DNA from: Streptomyces globisporus
GTDB taxonomy: Bacteria > Actinomycetota > Actinomycetes > Streptomycetales > Streptomycetaceae
Assembly: GCA_014649555.1 (NCBI GenBank)
Contig: BMTG01000010.1
Span: 1 to 64,000, forward strand
DNA length: 64,000 nt
Reading direction: 5' to 3'
Below the pieces are notes generated by a model. It was not told the origin of the DNA, made no database searches, and saw only the letters and a list, made by a program, of their open reading frames with translations. A program made the position numbers and the translations under genes. Below, one piece after another: positions 58,577 through 64,000 of this stretch (within the stretch, counting starts at the first letter, position 1; every line of letters begins with the position of its first letter).

Positions 58577-60502
58577 TCAGAGCGCGGCGGCGCCGTGGAC
58601 GCGCAGGTTCTGGGCGTACTGCTGGAGCACCCAGACCTCGCTCTGCGCGGCGGCCAGCTCGTGGGGGGCGACGTTGCTGCCCAGGCGGGTGAGGCTGCTC
58701 TGTACGTCGGCGATGCGGCGGTCCACGGCGCGCAGCCGGACGTGGACGAGCTGGACACCCGCGTACGTCTCATCAATGGTCTTGCCGATGAAGACCTCGA
58801 CAGCAAGCTCGGTGACAAGGCTGCGGACGGTGTTGTCGGGGGCGGCGTCCAGGACCGCGCCCAGATACGCCCGGTCGTCGGCGATGCCCTGCTCGGCGCC
58901 GCCCGCCTCCTCGATGCAGCGGCGCACGGCGGCGTAGGGCGGGGCGGTGAACTCGTCCACGCCGTACGCGTCGAAGGCCGGGGAGACCAGGGCGGGCCTC
59001 TGGAGGGCGAGCTTGAGCAGTTCGCGCTCGGTGCGGTGGGCGGGGCTGCGGAGGTTGAGCGCGGGGCCGGAGAAGGCGGGGGCCGGGGCGGTCTGCTGCG
59101 GGGTGCCGCCGCGCGGGCCCCGGCCCTGGGAGCCGCCGCGGCCGCCGCGGTCCCCTTGGTCGCCGCCCTTGTTGCGGGCCCAGTGGGCGAGCTGGGCGAC
59201 GCGGCGGACGACGAACTCCTGGTCGAGGATGCCGACGAGGCCGGCGAGCTGGACGGCGACCTCGCGCTGCACACTGCTCGTCTTGATCTTGGCGACGACG
59301 GCGGCGGCCTCGTCGAGGGCGGCGGCGCGCCCGGCCGGGGTCTCCAGGTCGTAGCGGCCGACGATCTGGCGCAGCGCGAACTCGAAGAGCGGGGTGCGCG
59401 GCTCGACCAGGTCGCGCACGGCGTCGTCGCCCTTGACGAGGCGCAGGTCGCAGGGGTCCATGCCGTCCGGGGCGATGGCGATGTAGGTCTCGGCGGCGAA
59501 CTTCTGGTCGTCCTCGAAGGCGCGCAGGGCGGCCTTCTGACCGGCCGAGTCGCCGTCGAAGGTGAAGATCACGCGGGCGCTTCCGTTGTCCATGAGGAGG
59601 CGGCGCAGGATCTTGATGTGGTCGTTGCCGAAGGCGGTGCCGCAGGTGGCGATGGCGGTGGTGACCCCGGCGAGGTGGCAGGCCATGACGTCGGTGTAGC
59701 CCTCGACGACGACGGCGCGGCTGGCCTTGGCGATGTCCTTCTTGGCCAGGTCGATGCCGTACAGCACCTGGGACTTCTTGTAGATCGGGGTCTCGGGGGT
59801 GTTCAGGTACTTCGGGCCGTTGTCGTCGTCGCGGAGCTTGCGGGCGCCGAAGCCGACGATGTCGCCCGCGGTGTCGCTGATCGGCCACATGAGCCGGCCG
59901 CGGAAGCGGTCGATGGGGCCGCGCCGGCCGTCCTGGGAGAGGCCGGAGGTGATCAGCTCCTTGTCGCTGAAGCCCTTGCCGCGGAGATAGCGGGTGAGGT
60001 GGTCCCAGCCGGCCGGGCTGTAACCGACCCGGAAGTGGGCGGCGGCGTCCTGGTCGAAGCCGCGCTCGGCGAGGAAGGTGCGGCCGATCTCGGCCTCGGG
60101 GCTCTCCAGGGCGCGGACGTAGAACTCGGCGGCGGCCTGGTGGGCCTCGATCAGCCGGATGCGTTCGCCGCGCTGGTGGGAGGGGTTGTAGCCGCCCTCC
60201 TCGTACCGCAGGGTGATGCCCGCCTTGGCGGCGAGGCGCTCGACCGTCTCCGAGAAGGAGAGGTGGTCGATCTTCATCACGAAGGCGATCGTGTCGCCGC
60301 CCTCCTGGCAGCCGAAGCAGTGGAACAGGCCCTTGGAGGGGCTGACCTGGAAGGAGGGGGACTTCTCGTCGTGGAAGGGGCAGAGGCCTTTGAGATTCCC
60401 GCCGCCCGCGTTGCGCAGCTGGAGGTACTCGGACACGACGGCGTCGATCGGGACCGCGTCCCGTACCGCCTTCACGTCGTCGTCATTGATCCTGCCAGCC
60501 AC
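58577..60502 (-). CDS. dnaG: DNA primase DnaG
   Basis: 641 aa. It lays RNA primers at the replication fork. CHC2-type zinc ligands C41, H44, C62 and C65 are readable in GLCPFHDEK and FHCFGCQEGGD. The TOPRIM domain follows (VVVEGYTDVMA with the catalytic Glu, FTFDGDSAGQKAA with the Asp pair). A Gly/Arg-rich linker near 440-465 leads to the C-terminal helicase-binding domain. Normal length. Confidence 0.96.
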   Translation of the reverse strand: MAGRINDDDVKAVRDAVPIDAVVSEYLQLRNAGGGNLKGLCPFHDEKSPSFQVSPSKGLFHCFGCQEGGDTIAFVMKIDHLSFSETVERLAAKAGITLRYEEGGYNPSHQRGERIRLIEAHQAAAEFYVRALESPEAEIGRTFLAERGFDQDAAAHFRVGYSPAGWDHLTRYLRGKGFSDKELITSGLSQDGRRGPIDRFRGRLMWPISDTAGDIVGFGARKLRDDDNGPKYLNTPETPIYKKSQVLYGIDLAKKDIAKASRAVVVEGYTDVMACHLAGVTTAIATCGTAFGNDHIKILRRLLMDNGSARVIFTFDGDSAGQKAALRAFEDDQKFAAETYIAIAPDGMDPCDLRLVKGDDAVRDLVEPRTPLFEFALRQIVGRYDLETPAGRAAALDEAAAVVAKIKTSSVQREVAVQLAGLVGILDQEFVVRRVAQLAHWARNKGGDQGDRGGRGGSQGRGPRGGTPQQTAPAPAFSGPALNLRSPAHRTERELLKLALQRPALVSPAFDAYGVDEFTAPPYAAVRRCIEEAGGAEQGIADDRAYLGAVLDAAPDNTVRSLVTELAVEVFIGKTIDETYAGVQLVHVRLRAVDRRIADVQSSLTRLGSNVAPHELAAAQSEVWVLQQYAQNLRVHGAAAL

Positions 60503-60595
60503 GCATGAAGTCTACGGGTGGGCTCGGACAGCCCCGGTCCCGGCGGGCGGTCGGCCGGGGTGCGGGCGGCGTGGCCCGCACCCCGGCCGTACGTC

Positions 60596-61855
60596 TCAGA
60601 GCAGGGAGTCCAGCGGGACCGACGGGTCGGCGAGGGCCTCCGGGTCGTGCTGCTGACGGGCCCGGATCAGCTCCTGGATGGTCTCGGTGACATCCCACAC
60701 ATTGACGTTCATCCCGGCGAGGACGCGGCGGTCCTTCAGCCAGAACGCGATGAACTCCCGCTTCCCGGCGTCGCCCCGGATGATCACCTCGTCGTAGGAG
60801 CCGGGCGGGGCCCAGCCGGAGTATTCGAGGCCCAGGTCGTACTGGTCGGAGAAGAAGTACGGGATCCGGTCGTACGTCACGTCCTGGCCGAGCATGGCGC
60901 GGGCGGCGGCAGGGCCGCCGTTCAGGGCGTTGGCCCAGTGCTCGACGCGCAGCCGGGTGCCCAGCAGCGGGTGGTGGGCCGCGGCGACGTCCCCTGCCGC
61001 GTAGATGTGCGGGTCGGAGGTGCGCAGCGAGGCGTCCACGGCGATGCCGCCGCCGTGGGCGCGCTCGGCCAGTTCCAGGCCCGCGGCCTCGGCGAGGGCG
61101 GAGCGCGGGGCGGCGCCGATCGCGGCGAGCACGTCGTGGGCGGGGTGCTCCTCGCCGTCGTCGGTGCGGGCGGCGAGCACCATGCCGTCCTGGCCGGTGA
61201 TCTCGGTGAGGCGGGCGCCGAAGTGGAAGCGGACGCCGTGCGAGCTGTGCAGCTCGGTGAAGATCTGGCCCAGCTCGGGGCCGATGACCTGGTGCAGCGG
61301 GGTGGGCTCGGCTTCGACGACGGTGACCTCGGCGCCGTAGCCGCGGGCGGCGGCAGCGACTTCCAGGCCGATCCAGCCGGCTCCGGCGATGACCAGGTGG
61401 CCGTTGTCGCGGCCGAGGGCGGCGAGCACGTTGCGCAGCCGGTCGGCGTGGGCGAGGCGGCGCAGATGGTGGACGCCGGCCAGGTCGGTGCCGGGGATGT
61501 CGAGGCGGCGCGGTTCGGAGCCGGTGGCCAGCAGCAGCTTGTCGTAGTGGATGACGGTGTTGTCGCCGAGCTGCACGGTCTTCGCGTACCGGTCGAGGGC
61601 GGTGACCGGCTGGCCGAGGTGCAGCTCGACGTCGGCTCCCGCGTACCAGGGGCGTTCGTGGGTGAAGACGCTGTCCCGGTCGGCCTTGCCGTCCAGGTAT
61701 CCCTTGGAGAGCGGCGGGCGTTCGTAGGGGTGGTCGCGCTCGTCGCCGATGAGGATCACCCGGCCGGTGAACCCTTCGGCCCGCAGTGTTTCGGCGGCCT
61801 TCGCCCCTGCGAGTCCTGCTCCGACGATGACGAACGTCTGGTGTGCGTCGACCAC
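60596..61855 (-). CDS. FAD-dependent NAD(P)H oxidoreductase (ferredoxin-reductase-like)
   Basis: 419 aa from a GTG with GAGGAGG 6 bp upstream. FAD motif IVGAGLAGAKAAE at the start, NAD motif IAGAGWIGLEVAAAA in the middle, and IYAAGDVAA for the second FAD contact. Relatives are rubredoxin/putidaredoxin reductases and BphA4-type enzymes. No ferredoxin or oxygenase gene lies beside it. The electron acceptor is unknown. Confidence 0.88.
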   Translation of the reverse strand: MVDAHQTFVIVGAGLAGAKAAETLRAEGFTGRVILIGDERDHPYERPPLSKGYLDGKADRDSVFTHERPWYAGADVELHLGQPVTALDRYAKTVQLGDNTVIHYDKLLLATGSEPRRLDIPGTDLAGVHHLRRLAHADRLRNVLAALGRDNGHLVIAGAGWIGLEVAAAARGYGAEVTVVEAEPTPLHQVIGPELGQIFTELHSSHGVRFHFGARLTEITGQDGMVLAARTDDGEEHPAHDVLAAIGAAPRSALAEAAGLELAERAHGGGIAVDASLRTSDPHIYAAGDVAAAHHPLLGTRLRVEHWANALNGGPAAARAMLGQDVTYDRIPYFFSDQYDLGLEYSGWAPPGSYDEVIIRGDAGKREFIAFWLKDRRVLAGMNVNVWDVTETIQELIRARQQHDPEALADPSVPLDSLL

Positions 61856-61994
61856 TTGATGCCTCCTCAGTGCTGTGCTGCGCGGCGCCCCCACAGCTGC
61901 GAGCGTCCCGCACGCAGCGTGATGGCGAAAGAGGGTGTGCCCCGGACAGGTCACACCCAGTGGTCAAAAAGTCCGGCCCCTTCCAGTCTGCCCC

Positions 61995-63344
61995 TCAGCC
62001 GCGGCGCGCTGTGAGCGCGGCGTGCAGGGATCGTGCGGAGGCGTCGGTGAGCGCGGCGATCTGGTCGATCAGGACCCGCTTGCGGGCGTGGTCGTCGGGG
62101 GCCTGGTCGAACAGGGCGCGGAAGTGCGGCTCCAGGCCCTCGGGGGCGCGGGCGGTGAGGGCGGCGGCCAGCTCGGCGATGACGATGCGCTGGTCGGCGC
62201 GGAGGGTCTCCTGCTCGGCACGCTGCATCACGTAACGGTCGGCGACCGCCTTGAGGACGGCGCACTCGTTGCGGACGGTGCGCGGGACGACCAGCTCCGC
62301 GCCGTACCGGCCGAGGCGGCCGGGGCCGTACACCGCGCGGGTGGCGGTCTCGGCCTCGGTGCAGAAGCGGCCGATGAGCTGGCTGGTGGCGTCCTTCAGG
62401 CGGGCCTGGGCCACGGCGGAGCCGTCGTAGCCGTGCGGCCACCAGTCCTGGTCGATCAGCCGGTCCAGGGCCTCGGCCAGCTCCTGCGGGTCGGTGCCGG
62501 CGGGGACGTAGCGGCCGATGGCGACCGCCCAGATCTCCTCGCGCTCCGGTTCGGCGTAGAGGCAGTTGGGGTCGATGTGCCCGGCGTGCAGCCCGTCCTC
62601 GAAGTCGTGGACGCTGTACGCGACGTCGTCGGACCAGTCCATCACCTGCGCCTCGAAGCAGGTGCGGTCCTCCGAGGCGCCCTCGCGGGCCCAGGCGAAG
62701 ACCGGGAGGTCGTCGGCGTACACCCCGAACTTCACCGAGTGCGGGTCGGTGGGGTGCGCGCCGCGCGGCCAGGGGTACTTGGTGGCGGCGTCCAGGGCGG
62801 CCCGGGTGAGGTTGAGGCCGACGCTGACCAGCTCGCCGGTGCGCGGGTCGTGGACGAAGCGCTTGGGTTCCAGGCGGGTGAGCAGGCGCAGCGACTGGGC
62901 GTTGCCCTCGAAGCCGCCGCAGTCGGAGGCGAAGTCGTTGAGGGCCTGCTCGCCGTTGTGGCCGAACGGCGGGTGGCCCATGTCGTGCGAGAGGCAGGCC
63001 GTCTCCACCAGGTCGGGGTCGCAGCCGAGGACCGCGCCGAGCTCGCGGCCGACCTGGGCGCATTCCAGGGAGTGGGTGAGCCGGGTCCGGGGGCTGGCGT
63101 CCCACTGGTGGGAGCGGGTGCCGGGGGTGACGACCTGGGTCTTCCCGGCGAGCCGGCGCAGGGCGGCGGAGTGCAGGACCCGGGCGCGGTCGCGCTGGAA
63201 GGCGGTGCGGCCGGGCCGCTTGTCCTCCTCGGTGTCGAAGCGCTGGGTGTCGGCGGGGCCGTAGGGGCTCGCCCCCGTACCGCTCTGCGCGCTTCGCGTG
63301 CCGTGTGCCGGTTCTGCCCCGTGTGCGCCCTGTGTGCCGTCCAT
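61995..63344 (-). CDS. dgt: dGTP triphosphohydrolase Dgt
   Basis: 449 aa from MDGTQG; a GTG ten codons earlier is possible. HD-domain ligands are visible in [12 protein letters not shown] (H) and [14 protein letters not shown] (HD...H). The enzyme converts dGTP to deoxyguanosine and triphosphate. Close linkage with dnaG is common in actinobacteria. Only about 50 bp separate it from the sirohydrochlorin-like gene upstream. Confidence 0.93.
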   Translation of the reverse strand: MDGTQGAHGAEPAHGTRSAQSGTGASPYGPADTQRFDTEEDKRPGRTAFQRDRARVLHSAALRRLAGKTQVVTPGTRSHQWDASPRTRLTHSLECAQVGRELGAVLGCDPDLVETACLSHDMGHPPFGHNGEQALNDFASDCGGFEGNAQSLRLLTRLEPKRFVHDPRTGELVSVGLNLTRAALDAATKYPWPRGAHPTDPHSVKFGVYADDLPVFAWAREGASEDRTCFEAQVMDWSDDVAYSVHDFEDGLHAGHIDPNCLYAEPEREEIWAVAIGRYVPAGTDPQELAEALDRLIDQDWWPHGYDGSAVAQARLKDATSQLIGRFCTEAETATRAVYGPGRLGRYGAELVVPRTVRNECAVLKAVADRYVMQRAEQETLRADQRIVIAELAAALTARAPEGLEPHFRALFDQAPDDHARKRVLIDQIAALTDASARSLHAALTARRG

Positions 63345-63396
63345 GGTCCCGACAGTAGCGACCGGGACGGACAACGGGCGTGAGCGGGCCGGGATG

Positions 63397-64000
63397 TCAG
63401 GCGGAAGCGAGCAAGCTCACGGCGTCGGCGGGGGCGACCCCTGCTCGTGCCTGGTCGTAGCGGTGCAGGACGAGGCGGGCCATCGCCGGGTGGGCGCCGA
63501 GCGGAGCGGCGGCCCGGTGCGGTACGGCGTCGGCGCAGGCGCTCGCGAAGCGGCCGGGGGCGGTGAAGTACGAGGCGACGAAGGCCCGGTGGCGTCCTCG
63601 GGCGGCGAGCGCGCGCAGGGCGGCCGGGACGGTGGGCGTGGTGGCGGAGGCGTACGCGGGCACGACGGGCACACCGAGGCGCATCGCGAGCAGGCGGGCG
63701 GTGCGCCGGGTGTCCTGGGCGGAGTCGGGGTCGCGGGACCCGGCGGCGGCGAGGACCACGCCCGCGCGCCTGCTGTCCCGGTCGCCGGGGTCCCAGCCTG
63801 CCTCCACGAGCCGCACGTACAGCGCCTCCACGAGCAGGGGGTGCGGGCCGAGGGGCGCGGCGATCCGGGTCCGTACGCCGGGGGCGGCGGCCGACGCGGC
63901 GGGCAGGTCGCGCTTGACGTGGTGCCCGCGCCCCAGGAGCAGCGGTACGAGGACGGCTTCGGCCCCGCGCAGTTCGTCCAGGGTGTCCGGGAGCAGTGGT
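63397..64000 (-). CDS. Sirohydrochlorin chelatase-like protein (CbiX family), partial
   Basis: It enters from the right edge and continues to a stop at 63397, with about 201 residues visible. The segment [17 protein letters not shown] carries the metal-binding His of the CbiX/SirB fold, and [16 protein letters not shown] begins the second half, giving the double-domain layout. [17 protein letters not shown] closes it. It would insert iron or cobalt into sirohydrochlorin for siroheme or B12. The start is outside the window. Confidence 0.88.
   Translation of the reverse strand, partial: PLLPDTLDELRGAEAVLVPLLLGRGHHVKRDLPAASAAAPGVRTRIAAPLGPHPLLVEALYVRLVEAGWDPGDRDSRRAGVVLAAAGSRDPDSAQDTRRTARLLAMRLGVPVVPAYASATTPTVPAALRALAARGRHRAFVASYFTAPGRFASACADAVPHRAAAPLGAHPAMARLVLHRYDQARAGVAPADAVSLLASA

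Overview
This window is high-GC (roughly 70% or more) chromosomal DNA of a Streptomyces or close relative. The signs are frequent GTG and TTG starts, TAGGCT/TAGACT-type -10 boxes, a FasR-fabD-fabH-acpP-fabF cluster, an HrdA-type sigma factor, a SCO2400-type protein, an Mbl-type actin, MatB and DUF3145. I see no phage integrase, insertion sequence, CRISPR array or rRNA.

Layout. (1) 1-19.5 kb is a type VII (ESX) secretion locus. A long leftward operon carries two small Esx/WXG100 proteins, an acidic T7SS-associated protein, a 1206-residue coiled-coil protein of the AAWKG type, a YbaB/EspL-like protein, another WXG100 protein, and a larger protein with a WXG100-like (CpnT-N-type) head that runs off the left edge. 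The machinery follows: eccB and eccD (leftward), a 640-bp divergent control region with a helically phased repeat array, eccC (rightward), mycosin mycP (leftward), and an EccA-like protein with a beta-helix in front of two AAA+ domains. (2) 19.6-27.1 kb holds small accessory genes, then the fatty-acid synthase II control and synthesis cluster fasR, fabD, fabH, acpP, fabF, and a DUF3145 gene. (3) 27.5-34.6 kb holds single-gene units: an SGNH lipoprotein hydrolase, aldose epimerase, LysE exporter, EI24 membrane protein, Ohr, a MarR-controlled quinone-reductase-like enzyme, and a SCO2400-type protein. (4) 34.7-39.2 kb holds mbl, an apparently degenerate GAF histidine kinase overlapping it, an Lrp regulator and a NarK-type nitrate porter. 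(5) 39.2-43.9 kb is a two-gene secreted operon aimed at a polysaccharide: a sugar dehydrogenase with PKD and CBM6-like modules, and a ThuA-CBM6-GH99-like fusion, with a LacI-type operator just below the promoter. (6) 44.2-47.3 kb is matB overlapped by a fused carboxyltransferase, probably a malonyl-CoA supply pair. (7) 47.3-53.4 kb holds a TetR/SDR divergent pair with an excellent operator, an MFS exporter, a lipoprotein, three tRNA genes (one CAU, two Asn-GUU), a YtxH-like protein and an FGGY sugar kinase. (8) 53.6-64 kb holds a heterodimeric ABC exporter, hrdA, dnaG, a ferredoxin-reductase-like flavoprotein, dgt and a sirohydrochlorin-chelatase-like gene cut by the right edge.

How parts fit. 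EccB, EccC, EccD and MycP would form the membrane secretion machine, and the leftward operon looks like its substrates and their chaperones. EccE is not in the window. FasR probably controls the fab operon beside it, which makes malonyl-ACP (FabD), primes chains (FabH), carries them (AcpP) and elongates them (FabF). MatB and the carboxyltransferase could feed the same malonyl-CoA pool. The most unusual features are the ESX substrate operon with its giant coiled-coil protein, the beta-helix/double-AAA fusion, the phased 31/32-bp repeats between eccD and eccC, an atypical mycosin active site, and the degenerate kinase attached to mbl. Gene names rest on reading motifs and recalled families; no database search was run.
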